Origin: JAOUJD01 sp963726405
GTDB lineage: Bacteria > Pseudomonadota > Gammaproteobacteria > Burkholderiales > Burkholderiaceae_F
Direction of reading: 5' to 3'
Assembly (NCBI GenBank): GCA_963726405.1
Contig: CAVSCF010000014.1
Coordinates: forward strand, 62,001 to 126,000
DNA length: 64,000 nt
Part shown: positions 7,924 through 15,997 of the stretch, one piece after another
How positions within the stretch are numbered: the first letter of the stretch is position 1
Layout of the letters: each line of letters starts with the position of its first letter
Program-made: the position numbers and the translations under genes
The notes under the pieces: generated by a model
Database searches by the model: none
What the model saw: only the letters and a program-made list of their open reading frames with translations
What the model was told of the DNA's origin: nothing

Positions 7924-8871
7924 TCAGTCGCCCCCGAACGACGCCTGCATGAGCGTCCGGGCTTCGGCGCGGGCGAAGTCGAGAAAGGCACGTGCGATCG
8001 GCGACAACTGCTTGCCCTGCGGATACGCGAGGTACCAGTGGTTCTCCAGCGGGAAGCCCTCGACGTCAAGGCAGAGATAGCGCGACGATTCGGGGTCGAG
8101 GCCGAACGTGTAGCGCGACATGATCGCGATCCCGAGGCCGGACAGGATGGCCTCCTTGATGGCCTCGTTAGTGCTCAACTCCATGCGGATGCGCGGCGCC
8201 AGCCCGCGTTCACGGAACAGGCGCATGGCGATGCGCCGGGCACCCGAGCCGTCCTCCCGCATGAGGAACGGTTCCTCGGCGAGTCGGGAGAGCGGGACGT
8301 CCCGCTCGCGCGCCAGCGGATGATCGTCCCGTGCGAGCACGACGAGCGGATTCGGCAGCAACTGCTGTGCGACGACGCCTTCAATTTCCGGCGCGTCCGC
8401 GAAGAGATATAGATCGTCCTCGTTGTTTGACAGGCGTTCGACAAGCCGTTGCCGGTTGTGCGCCTGGATCGACGTTTCGATGCCCGGATGCAGGCCGACG
8501 AATGCGCCGAGCAGGCGAGGCGCAAAACACATTCCGGTGGTGCTGACGCCGAGGTGCAGTCGCCCCGATTCGACTGCCCGCATGGAGGCAAGCGAGGTCT
8601 CGAGGCCTTCGAAGGTGCGGATCAGATCCTGGCAGCTCTCATAGACCTTGCGTCCGGCTTCGGTGAGGTACAGCCGCTTGCCGACCTGCTCGAACAGCGG
8701 CACGCCCACGGTCTCAGAGAGTTTCTTCATCTGCACGGAGGCCGTCGGCTGCGCCATGTGCAGTTCCTGCGCGGCGCGCGTGAAGCTGCCGAGCCGTGCG
8801 GTCGCCTCGAAGAGATGGAGCTGCGGCAGCGTCCCGTGCCGGAAATAGCGGTGGATGTCGGGTTGTGACAC
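7924..8871 (-). CDS. LysR family transcriptional regulator (CbbR-like)
   Basis: A 315-residue LysR regulator. The winged helix-turn-helix is at about residues 15-75 (FEATARLGSFTRAAQELHMA followed by QPTASVQMKKL); the C-terminal two-lobe effector domain contains the GRLHLGVSTT start typical of CbbR-like members. No carbon-fixation genes are present, so the name CbbR is only a family resemblance. The start is GTG at 8871 with a strong AGGAGG just upstream. It is divergent from the P-type ATPase gene across a 417-bp spacer. LysR proteins often control the divergent neighbour, so the ATPase is a candidate target (inference). Confidence 0.9.
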   Translation of the reverse strand: MSQPDIHRYFRHGTLPQLHLFEATARLGSFTRAAQELHMAQPTASVQMKKLSETVGVPLFEQVGKRLYLTEAGRKVYESCQDLIRTFEGLETSLASMRAVESGRLHLGVSTTGMCFAPRLLGAFVGLHPGIETSIQAHNRQRLVERLSNNEDDLYLFADAPEIEGVVAQQLLPNPLVVLARDDHPLARERDVPLSRLAEEPFLMREDGSGARRIAMRLFRERGLAPRIRMELSTNEAIKEAILSGLGIAIMSRYTFGLDPESSRYLCLDVEGFPLENHWYLAYPQGKQLSPIARAFLDFARAEARTLMQASFGGD

Positions 8872-9288
8872 GGCGAATCCTCCTGCGTGGTCGTTCCACG
8901 CCGCCGTGCCTGATGCACAGCGGCCTTCACCTCACCGGTGAAGGCCGCCCCTAGCGCACCTTCACCCGTTGGGCAAAGGTCTCGCTTGCATGTCGAAGAT
9001 GCCGGGCGACCGGGGCCGAAGCCCGTCCTGACGGCCGCGCCGCAGCAGCCGTGAGCTGCCGAAGCTACTCCCCTTTGGAGGGGTCCCGGATATTCCCCGG
9101 GTACGACGTCTTCTAGCACCACGCGTGCCGCATTTCAAGCACTTCCGACAAGGGGCCATCACAAAGTGCAATGCCCGCCATTGCGATTCGTTTCCATCGC
9201 TTCGATTTCGTAATCCTGGGCTTCGCAAACTTCAAGTTTTCTTTCTGCGCGTGCACGCCAACACTCGCGGTCAGGAGGAGACGACACC
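8872..9288. other. 417-bp divergent spacer between the LysR gene and the P-type ATPase gene
   Basis: I see no convincing gene here. It contains a perfect 12-bp stem with a 5-nt loop at 8920-8948 (GCGGCCTTCACC / GGTGAAGGCCGC), 50 bp upstream of the LysR start, and a second GC-rich palindromic area around 9070-9100 (CTCCCCTTTGGAGGGG then CCCGG...CCGGG). The right half, from about 9125, is less GC-rich and is the likely promoter region of the ATPase. The ATPase ribosome site AGGAGGAG is at about 9273-9280. No consensus sigma-70 promoter is clear enough to mark. Confidence 0.6.
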
Positions 9289-12200
9289 ATGCACGACCGC
9301 GAATCACACGGAAAGGCGATCGAAGATCTCGTCGACACGTTCGGGACCCACCTCGAACAGGGTCTGGCCCAAGCCGAGGCGGCGGCCCGCCTGGATACCC
9401 ACGGCCCGAACGAGTTGTCGGAACGCCCGCGCCCCGGTTTCCTCGCCCTGCTGTGGGACCAGTTCAACAACTACCTGGTCATCATCCTGGTGGTGGCCGC
9501 CGGCATCTCCCTCGCACTCGGGGAATGGGTCGATTCCATCGCGATTCTCGTCATCGTCGTACTCAATGCGGTCGTCGGTGTCATACAGGAATCGAAAGCG
9601 GAACAGGCGCTCGCCGCGTTGAAGAAGATGGCCGCGCCGAACGCCCAGGTGATACGCGACGGGCGCCAGGTGACAATTCCAGGGCGCGAGATCGTCTGCG
9701 GCGACGTCGTGCTGCTCGAGGCGGGCAATTACGTGCCGGCGGACGTGCGCCTCTTCGAGAGCTTCAACATGAAGGTCGAGGAAGCGTCGCTGACGGGCGA
9801 ATCGGTACCGGTCGAGAAGGATCCGGCCATCGTGCTCGACCGCGAGATCCCGCTCGGCGATCGGCGCAACACGGCCTTCATGGGGACGCTGGTCACTTAC
9901 GGCCGCGGCAAGGGACTGGTCACCGGCACCGGCATGAACACGCAGATCGGGCTGATCGCGCAGATGATCCAGTCCTTCGAGGACGAGGCGACACCCTTGC
10001 AGAAGAAGCTGGAGCACCTGGGCAAGGTGCTCGGAACCGCGTGCCTTGCGATCTGCGTCGTCGTCTTCGTCTACGGCCTGTTCCGGGACACGCCGATCGC
10101 CGACATCGGGAGCATCGGGCTTCTCCCGTACCTCGAGGCCGAGAAGAAGGACATCATCAACCTCTTCATGACGGCCGTGAGTCTCGCGATCGCCGCTGTG
10201 CCTGAGGGGCTGCCCGCGATCGTCACGATCTGCCTGGCGCTCGGCATGCAGCGCATGATCAAGCACCACGCACTGATCCGGAAACTCCCTGCCGTGGAGA
10301 CGCTGGGCTGCGCGACGGTGATCTGCTCGGACAAGACCGGGACCCTGACGCAGAACCAGATGACGGTGGTACAGGGATGGGCGGGCGGCCGACGCTTCCG
10401 CGTCACTGGTGAAGGCTATGCGCCAACCGGGGAGTTCTTCCTCGGCGAGGACCGTTTCGACCCGAGTTCGAACCCGGACGCCTCCGCGCTTTTGCAGGGC
10501 GCCATCGGCTGCAACGACGCCAGGCTGGAGGAGCACGGTGACGATGCGGAGTCGCGCTCCTGGAACATCATCGGCGACCCGACCGAGGGCGCGATGATCG
10601 TCGCCGCCGCCAAGAGCGGCCTGCGGCAGGACGAGTTCGCGCGCGCCATGCCGCGACTCCAGGAGATCCCGTTCGACTCCGAGCGCAAGCGGATGACGAC
10701 CATCCACGCCAACGCCGGACTCATCGGCGCCCCAACGTCGGCGGACGGGACCGTGGCGGCTTCACCGCTGATCGCCTTCGTCAAGGGCGCGCCCGACATC
10801 GTCCTCGACCTGTGCACGCACATGCTCGACGACGGCCAGGTGGTGGAACTCTCGCATGCGATGCGCGGCACCATCCTCGACCAGAACCGGGACATGGCGA
10901 GCCAGGCGCTTCGCGTGCTCGGCGTCGCCTGCCGGCCCCTCGACGCCATGCCGAGCGAGATCAAGCCCGAGACCGTCGAGAACAGCCTCGTCTTCGTGGG
11001 CCTGCTCGGCATGATCGATCCGCCGCGGCCCGAGGTCATCGAGGCCATCCGCGTGGCCCGGGGCGCCGGGCTGCGGACGGTGATGGTGACCGGCGACTAC
11101 AAGGACACCGCGGAAGCGATCGCCCGCGACATCGGCCTGCGCACGCCGAACGGAACCGTGCTCACGGGCGCGGAGATCGACCGGCTGTCCGACGCGGAAC
11201 TCGCAGCCCGATCGGATCACGTCGACGTGTGCTGCCGCGTCTCACCGCAGCACAAGACCCGCATCGTCGAGGCCTTCAAGGCGCGGGACCACGTCGTGGC
11301 CATGACCGGCGACGGCGTCAACGATGCCCCGGCGCTGAAGCGCGCGAACATCGGCGTGGCGATGGGCATCACCGGAACGGACGTCGCCAAGCAGACGGCC
11401 GACATGGTGCTCACCGACGACAACTTCGCCAGCATCGTGTCCGCGATCGAACAGGGCCGGATCATCTACTCGAACATCAGGAAGTTCGTCTACTTCCTGC
11501 TTGCCTGCAACGTCGGGGAGATCCTGATCGTGTTCGGTGCGATGCTGTTCGGCATGCCGATGCCTCTGCGCCCGGTTCAACTGCTCTGGCTCAACCTCGT
11601 CAGCGACGGCGCGCCGGCGCTCGCCCTCGGCCTCGAGAAGGGGGACAGCGACATCATGCGGCAACCCGCGCGCTCCCCGCGCGAGCCGGTGATCAACCGT
11701 GACATGGCCACCGGGATTGCGGTCGTCGGCTTCATCGACATGCTTGCGATCCTCGGCGTGTTCTATCTCGCGCTGCAGCTTCATCCCGGCCACCTGGAGG
11801 CGGCGCAGACGATGGCCTTCGTGACGCTCTGCACGTCGGAACTCCTGCGGGCGTTCGCGGCCCGCTCGGAATACCAGAGCGTCTTCTCCATCGGGCTGTT
11901 CTCGAACCGGTGGATGGTGGCCGCGGTCGCCGCGTCGTTCTCGCTGGTGCTCGCGGTCGTCTACCTGCCGTTCCTGGCCCCGTTCTTCGACGCAGTGCCA
12001 CTGTCAGCCGGCGACTGGCTGGTGATGCTGCCGTTCTTCTTCGTCTCGCCGATCGCCATGGAACTGCTGAAGCTCCATTTCCGGCGTCGCAAGGCGCCGC
12101 AGGCCCCGGCGGGGGCCACGGTCGAGCCGGCCGGGCACCCCGTGCCTGCCGCAACTGAATCAAGGGAGGCCAACGCCATGCTGAAGATCCTCGTCCCCGT

Positions 12201-12684
12201 CGCGGGCACCGGCAACGACCGGTTCGCCATCCAGCACGTGATCAAGCGCTTCATGAACAACACCGCGATGGAAATCCACCTGCTCAACGTGCAGATCCCG
12301 TTTTCCTCGCACATCGGGCGGCTCACCAGCGGCAAGAGCCGGCATGACTTTCATCGGGAGCGCGCCGACGAGGCGCTCGCGCTTGCCAGGGCAATGCTCG
12401 AGAAGTTCGGCATCCCCTACGCCGTGCACGTCGAACTCGGCGACCGCGCCGATGCGATTGCCGCAACGGCCCGGCGGCTGCGATGCGACGAGATCGTCAT
12501 GGCCACCGCGCGCAAGGATTCGCTCACGCGTCTGGTCGAGAACTCGGTGACCGCGCAGGTCATCGAGCGGACGCCCGTTCCAGTCGAACTGATCGCCGGC
12601 GACGACATGTCCAAGTGGGAGCGCTACGGCATTCCCGCAGCGATCGGCGCGGCGATCGCCATGCTGCTCGCGATTGCGGACTGA
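9289..12684 (+). CDS. Cation-transporting P-type ATPase with C-terminal universal stress protein domain
   Basis: A 1131-residue P2-type ATPase (Ca2+/cation pump-like), larger than the usual 900 or so. Order: N-terminal cation ATPase domain, two membrane helices (about 60-100), actuator domain with LTGES, helices 3-4 with PEGLPA, phosphorylation motif DKTGTLT (Asp about residue 348), nucleotide-binding domain, hinge GDGVNDAP (674-681), then six C-terminal helices to about 935. From Met964 it continues in frame as a UspA-like domain (LKILVPV near the start, AIAATARRLRCDEIVMAT later) and ends with a hydrophobic helix. AGGGAGG lies before the Met964 codon at 12178, so the Usp part might also be translated alone. 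The ion transported is not certain. Confidence 0.9.
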   Translation: MHDRESHGKAIEDLVDTFGTHLEQGLAQAEAAARLDTHGPNELSERPRPGFLALLWDQFNNYLVIILVVAAGISLALGEWVDSIAILVIVVLNAVVGVIQESKAEQALAALKKMAAPNAQVIRDGRQVTIPGREIVCGDVVLLEAGNYVPADVRLFESFNMKVEEASLTGESVPVEKDPAIVLDREIPLGDRRNTAFMGTLVTYGRGKGLVTGTGMNTQIGLIAQMIQSFEDEATPLQKKLEHLGKVLGTACLAICVVVFVYGLFRDTPIADIGSIGLLPYLEAEKKDIINLFMTAVSLAIAAVPEGLPAIVTICLALGMQRMIKHHALIRKLPAVETLGCATVICSDKTGTLTQNQMTVVQGWAGGRRFRVTGEGYAPTGEFFLGEDRFDPSSNPDASALLQGAIGCNDARLEEHGDDAESRSWNIIGDPTEGAMIVAAAKSGLRQDEFARAMPRLQEIPFDSERKRMTTIHANAGLIGAPTSADGTVAASPLIAFVKGAPDIVLDLCTHMLDDGQVVELSHAMRGTILDQNRDMASQALRVLGVACRPLDAMPSEIKPETVENSLVFVGLLGMIDPPRPEVIEAIRVARGAGLRTVMVTGDYKDTAEAIARDIGLRTPNGTVLTGAEIDRLSDAELAARSDHVDVCCRVSPQHKTRIVEAFKARDHVVAMTGDGVNDAPALKRANIGVAMGITGTDVAKQTADMVLTDDNFASIVSAIEQGRIIYSNIRKFVYFLLACNVGEILIVFGAMLFGMPMPLRPVQLLWLNLVSDGAPALALGLEKGDSDIMRQPARSPREPVINRDMATGIAVVGFIDMLAILGVFYLALQLHPGHLEAAQTMAFVTLCTSELLRAFAARSEYQSVFSIGLFSNRWMVAAVAASFSLVLAVVYLPFLAPFFDAVPLSAGDWLVMLPFFFVSPIAMELLKLHFRRRKAPQAPAGATVEPAGHPVPAATESREANAMLKILVPVAGTGNDRFAIQHVIKRFMNNTAMEIHLLNVQIPFSSHIGRLTSGKSRHDFHRERADEALALARAMLEKFGIPYAVHVELGDRADAIAATARRLRCDEIVMATARKDSLTRLVENSVTAQVIERTPVPVELIAGDDMSKWERYGIPAAIGAAIAMLLAIAD

Positions 12685-12690
12685 CCGCAG

Positions 12691-12737
12691 GCCTGCTGAA
12701 AGCAGGCGAAAAAAAACCGCGGCAGTTGCCGCGGTTT
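12691..12737. terminator. Bidirectional Rho-independent terminator
   Basis: Two adjacent hairpins fill the gap between convergent genes. 12691-12707 is GCCTGCT-GAA-AGCAGGC, after the ATPase stop. 12714-12737 is an 11-bp stem (AAACCGCGGCA / TGCCGCGGTTT, 2-nt loop). Read on the minus strand the second stem is followed by a run of eight T, a strong terminator for cspA. Read on the plus strand the T-rich stretch after it (TTTCTTTC) gives a weaker terminator for the ATPase gene. Confidence 0.85.
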
Positions 12738-12755
12738 CTTTCAGAGCCCGAGGTC

Positions 12756-12959
12756 CTAGAGGACCTGGATCTGCGACGCCTGCGGGCCTTTCGGGCCTTC
12801 CTTGGCGACGTAAGACACTTTCTGGCCTTCAGTCAGCGACTTGAAGCCGCCGGCCTGAATTTCGGAGAAGTGCGCGAACAGGTCCTTGGAGCCATCGTCC
12901 GGCGTGATGAAGCCGAAACCTTTGGCGTCGTTGAACCACTTGACTGTACCTTGTGCCAT
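12756..12959 (-). CDS. Cold-shock protein, CspA family
   Basis: A 67-residue single cold-shock domain. Both RNA-binding motifs are intact: KGFGFI (RNP1, about residues 13-18) and the LFAHFSEI segment (RNP2). It binds single-stranded RNA or DNA in the cytoplasm and melts mRNA structure. An AAGGA ribosome site precedes the ATG, and a strong terminator follows the gene, so it is monocistronic. The roughly 250-nt upstream gap leaves room for the long, structured leader typical of cold-induced csp mRNAs, but the sequence alone does not show whether this paralogue is cold-inducible. Confidence 0.95.
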   Translation of the reverse strand: MAQGTVKWFNDAKGFGFITPDDGSKDLFAHFSEIQAGGFKSLTEGQKVSYVAKEGPKGPQASQIQVL

Positions 12960-13208
12960 TTTCTCGTTCCTTGATGGAGAGAGGTGAATTCACCGCAGGA
13001 AATGCCCGGCGGCGAGCAAACGATCAAGAAACGTGAACCAGGGACTCAGACTCCGCTGCAGGCAGCGGGATGCAGATAACCAGGACAAGCGCGACTTAAT
13101 CCGAAAGCACGCAGAACGTACGCGAATAACCTCCGCCTGTCGAGGACTATTTTTCTGCGTGTTTCCCCTTGAAAAGGGCTCGCCGACGCGCCCGATCCGG
13201 GCGCCCGG
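12960..13208 (-). other. cspA upstream region / 5' leader
   Basis: A 249-bp gap upstream of cspA with no credible gene. The proximal 60 nt hold the AAGGA ribosome site. AT-richer patches occur at about 13080-13160. A short inverted repeat, CCCCTT-GA-AAAGGG, near 13167-13180 lies just downstream of the hypothetical gene at 13209 and may be a weak terminator for it. I could not find a clear -35/-10 pair. Confidence 0.5.
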
Positions 13209-13913
13209 TCATTGCCGGGGTGTCGCCAGCCGCGCAATGAGCGCCTCGAAACGCTCTGCACCCTCGGCGTAATTCGCCACCGGTTCGGCGCGCATGCGCA
13301 CACGCGCCGCAGCCGACCAGCCGTGTTGCTCGGCGACCGGCGTGTAGTCGTTCGGAGGCAGTTCGGCGCCGAGCAGATCCTCGGTTCCGATCAGGACATA
13401 CGAGCCGCGCTCCTGCGCCTGATGGGCGAGCAGGACGAATGCCAGGCCCGCGAAGGAATCGCGGCTGCGGTAGCCGATGAAACGCTCGAAAGCCGCGCCA
13501 CTCTTGGTTCCCGCGCGCCCATGGCCCTTGCTGTCCGTGAGGGGCTGGGGACGGAACCCCTTGATGCCCTCCGCCGCGGCAACCGCGGTCTCCGGGCTGA
13601 GGTCGTAGCGCGCGGCCAGGTCGTGCGCAAGCGCGCCCAGTTGCTCGGCCGTCCTCGCCTCGAGCATGACCTCGCTGCGCGGCCGCTTTACCCGGACGCT
13701 GATGGCACGCGCCGGCAGCAACCCCTTGATGCGCACCTCGAGTTCGACCGCGATCTCTTCGGACACACGGCCACTGGATCGCTGCGTCTGCAGGTTCGCC
13801 AGCAGGTTGATCAACTGGTCCTTGGCGAGTGCCGCAAGCCGCTCGTCGGTCCAGACGATCTGACTCGGGGGGATGAAAACCGGCTTGACGGGAGCGCTCC
13901 TGGCCTTGCTCAT
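13209..13913 (-). CDS. Conserved-looking hypothetical protein
   Basis: A 234-residue soluble protein that I do not recognise. The N-terminal half (about residues 13-60) is rich in Leu and polar residues (LAALAKDQLINLLANLQTQR), suggesting helices. The middle contains Arg/Lys-rich RVKRPR followed by an Ala-rich helical stretch, and the C-terminal half has a compact mixed composition. No signal peptide, membrane helix or metal motif is visible. A GGAAG precedes the ATG at 13913. Codon use matches its neighbours, so I believe it is a real gene. It is divergent from the alpha/beta hydrolase and upstream of cspA. Function unknown. Confidence 0.7.
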   Translation of the reverse strand: MSKARSAPVKPVFIPPSQIVWTDERLAALAKDQLINLLANLQTQRSSGRVSEEIAVELEVRIKGLLPARAISVRVKRPRSEVMLEARTAEQLGALAHDLAARYDLSPETAVAAAEGIKGFRPQPLTDSKGHGRAGTKSGAAFERFIGYRSRDSFAGLAFVLLAHQAQERGSYVLIGTEDLLGAELPPNDYTPVAEQHGWSAAARVRMRAEPVANYAEGAERFEALIARLATPRQ

Positions 13914-14082
13914 CTGGCTTCCATTTCACGAGTTTGGCGCACGCGCGACGCCGGCTCCCGAGTATCGCCGCAAAACCCCCTTCTCGCCCGGAAAATCGCG
14001 CCCGAAGGCCCCCTCGAATGGAGGACTTGTTCGACCTTTCACATTGCGAGGGCCACCTTCGGCAGCGGACACTGGCGCCAAC

Positions 14083-15372
14083 GTGCCCAAGCGACCTTCC
14101 CGCAGCCACATCCACACCCTCCGCGGCGTCGGCCGCATGGCCGTCGATGCAACGACCGGTGTGACGAACCTCGTCCACGCCCTGCACACCCGGATCGCGC
14201 GCGGGCCTGCGGCGCTCGGCGGACCGGTCATCGGCGGCGCGGTGAACGGGCTCGCCGACCTCGTTTACGGCAGCGTCAAGGGCGTGACGCGCGCAGTCGG
14301 AACGGGCCTGGACGGCCTGCTCAGTCAACTCGCGTCAGTCATCGGCGAGGTGCCCGACGACGCCTCGAACGAACCTCCAGGCCGCACCCGCGAGGCCCTG
14401 GTGGCGGCACTCAATGGAGTGCTCGGCGATTACCTCGAACAGACCCACAACCCCCTCGCGATCCCGATGCGCTTGCGCCACCGTGGCGTGCCGCTCAGCC
14501 TGGACCCGGACGCCCTGCGCCGCGCGTTCGATCCGCCGAAGGGGCGACTGGTCATCCTGCTGCACGGGCTGTGCATGAACGACCTGCAGTGGGACACCGG
14601 AGGGCCGCTCGAAGCGGGCCACGACCACGGCGCCGCGCTGGCGCGCGACCTCGGGGTGTCGTCCCTCTACCTGCACTACAACTCGGGGCGCCACATCTCC
14701 ACCAACGGTCAGGCCTTTGCGCGACTGCTGGAAGCGGTTGTCGCGGCGTGGCCGGTCGAGATCGAGGACATCACGCTGCTCGGTCACAGCATGGGCGGTC
14801 TCGTAGCCCGCAGCGCGCTGCACTACGGCGCCGCCGCCGACAGTGCCTGGACCCGACGCGTCGCGCGGATGGTGTTTCTTGGGACGCCGCATCACGGGGC
14901 GCCACTGGAACGCGGCGGACAGTGGTTCGAGACGCTGCTGCACACCACCGGCTACACCGCGCCGTTCGCGCGACTCGGTCGCGTTCGCAGCGCGGGCATC
15001 ACCGACCTGCGCCACGGCAACGTGCTCGACGAAGACTGGCAGGGTCACGATCGGTTCGCGCACGGGCACGACATGCGCACTCCCCTGCCACTGTCGAAAG
15101 ACGTGCAGTGCTACGCGATCGCCGCGACAACCGCCAGCCGGGATGAGGTGCGATCCACTACCGGAACGTCGGCGCCGGCCATGGCGAGGTGGGCGCTGCT
15201 TCCGGGCGACGGCCTGGTTCCGCTCGAAAGCGCGCTGGGCCGGCATACGGATCCCCGCTTCGCGCTCGACTTGCCGCCGGAGCACTGCTGGATCGCCGCC
15301 GGGACGAGGCATCTGGAATTGCTGTCGTCACGTCCCGTGTACGAACGTGTGCGGGACTGGCTGGCCGTCTAG
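14083..15372 (+). CDS. Alpha/beta hydrolase (esterase/lipase, PGAP1-like)
   Basis: A serine hydrolase of about 429 residues. The oxyanion-hole region is LLHGLCMNDLQW, the nucleophile elbow is GHSMGG, the acid is probably in GDGLVP, and the His in HLELL near the C-terminus. The N-terminal 100 residues are a helical cap rich in Gly/Val/Leu (AVDATTGVTNLVHALH). I choose the GTG at 14083; the ATG at 14137 is the alternative. An ATG at 13873 is in frame, but it would overlap the divergent hypothetical gene and add a low-complexity tail. The substrate is unknown; lipid or ester is likely. Its stop codon overlaps the stop of the convergent Nudix gene. Confidence 0.8.
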   Translation: MPKRPSRSHIHTLRGVGRMAVDATTGVTNLVHALHTRIARGPAALGGPVIGGAVNGLADLVYGSVKGVTRAVGTGLDGLLSQLASVIGEVPDDASNEPPGRTREALVAALNGVLGDYLEQTHNPLAIPMRLRHRGVPLSLDPDALRRAFDPPKGRLVILLHGLCMNDLQWDTGGPLEAGHDHGAALARDLGVSSLYLHYNSGRHISTNGQAFARLLEAVVAAWPVEIEDITLLGHSMGGLVARSALHYGAAADSAWTRRVARMVFLGTPHHGAPLERGGQWFETLLHTTGYTAPFARLGRVRSAGITDLRHGNVLDEDWQGHDRFAHGHDMRTPLPLSKDVQCYAIAATTASRDEVRSTTGTSAPAMARWALLPGDGLVPLESALGRHTDPRFALDLPPEHCWIAAGTRHLELLSSRPVYERVRDWLAV

Positions 15373-15962
15373 CGGCCGGCGTCGGAGGGTGGTCGACGGC
15401 TCCACTCGCCGGCAAGCGTCTTCTCGAGCCAGAAAGCGCCGACCATCGTCTTCACGTCGGTCACGCTGCCGTCCCGGACCCATTCGAGCAACTGGCGCCA
15501 CGGCGCCTCGAAGACTTCCAGCGTTTCGCCGGCGTCGAGCGCCGCGCTGCCGTTGCGCTCGAGGTCCTCGGCGAGGTAGATCTCGATCTTCTCGTCGGAG
15601 TAGGCGACGGCGTTGTGCAGGCCGCCGAGGTAACTCCAGCGGCGGGCGGTGTACCCGGTCTCCTCGAGCAGTTCGCGCCTGGCGCACTCGAAGGGCGGCT
15701 CGCCTGCGTCGATCTTGCCCGCCGGGAATTCGACGATGGCGCGGCCGAGCGGATACCGGAACTGCCGTTCGAGCAGCACGTGTTCGGCGTCCAGCAGCGG
15801 GATGATCATCACCGCCCCGGGATGGCGAAGGTACTCGCGCGTCCCGACATGGCCGTCGGACGATTTCACGCCGTCGACGTACAGGCGCAGGAAAACCCCC
15901 TCGAACGCGAGGCGGCTGTCGAGGGTGTGCTCGGCGAGGGGATCGTCGGGATCGTGGCTCAT
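15369..15962 (-). CDS. NUDIX hydrolase, ADP-ribose pyrophosphatase type
   Basis: A 197-residue Nudix enzyme. The complete Nudix box spans residues 82-104: G-x5-E-x7-REL-x-EE-x-GY, written here as GKIDAGE then RRELLEETGY. The preceding EFPAGK and the QFRYP segment are typical of ADP-ribose or nucleoside-diphosphate-sugar pyrophosphatases, which cleave ADP-ribose to AMP and ribose 5-phosphate in the cytoplasm. The start is the ATG at 15962. It follows nuoN by 35 bp on the same strand, a common arrangement at the end of betaproteobacterial nuo operons. Its stop TAG overlaps the stop TAG of the convergent hydrolase (4-bp tail overlap). Confidence 0.92.
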   Translation of the reverse strand: MSHDPDDPLAEHTLDSRLAFEGVFLRLYVDGVKSSDGHVGTREYLRHPGAVMIIPLLDAEHVLLERQFRYPLGRAIVEFPAGKIDAGEPPFECARRELLEETGYTARRWSYLGGLHNAVAYSDEKIEIYLAEDLERNGSAALDAGETLEVFEAPWRQLLEWVRDGSVTDVKTMVGAFWLEKTLAGEWSRRPPSDAGR

Positions 15963-15997
15963 GCTGCTTCGATTCGGCAGAGCAAACCGGCCGGGCT

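Noticed and set aside
8920..8948. Terminator between the LysR and ATPase genes
   Set aside because: The genes are divergent, so no transcript should end there; no T run on either strand. Left as an unexplained palindrome.
13873..14082. N-terminal extension of the alpha/beta hydrolase with a hydrophobic stretch resembling a signal peptide
   Set aside because: It overlaps the start of the divergent hypothetical gene, the ribosome site abuts the ATG, and the residues after the hydrophobic part are low-complexity. Kept only as an alternative start.
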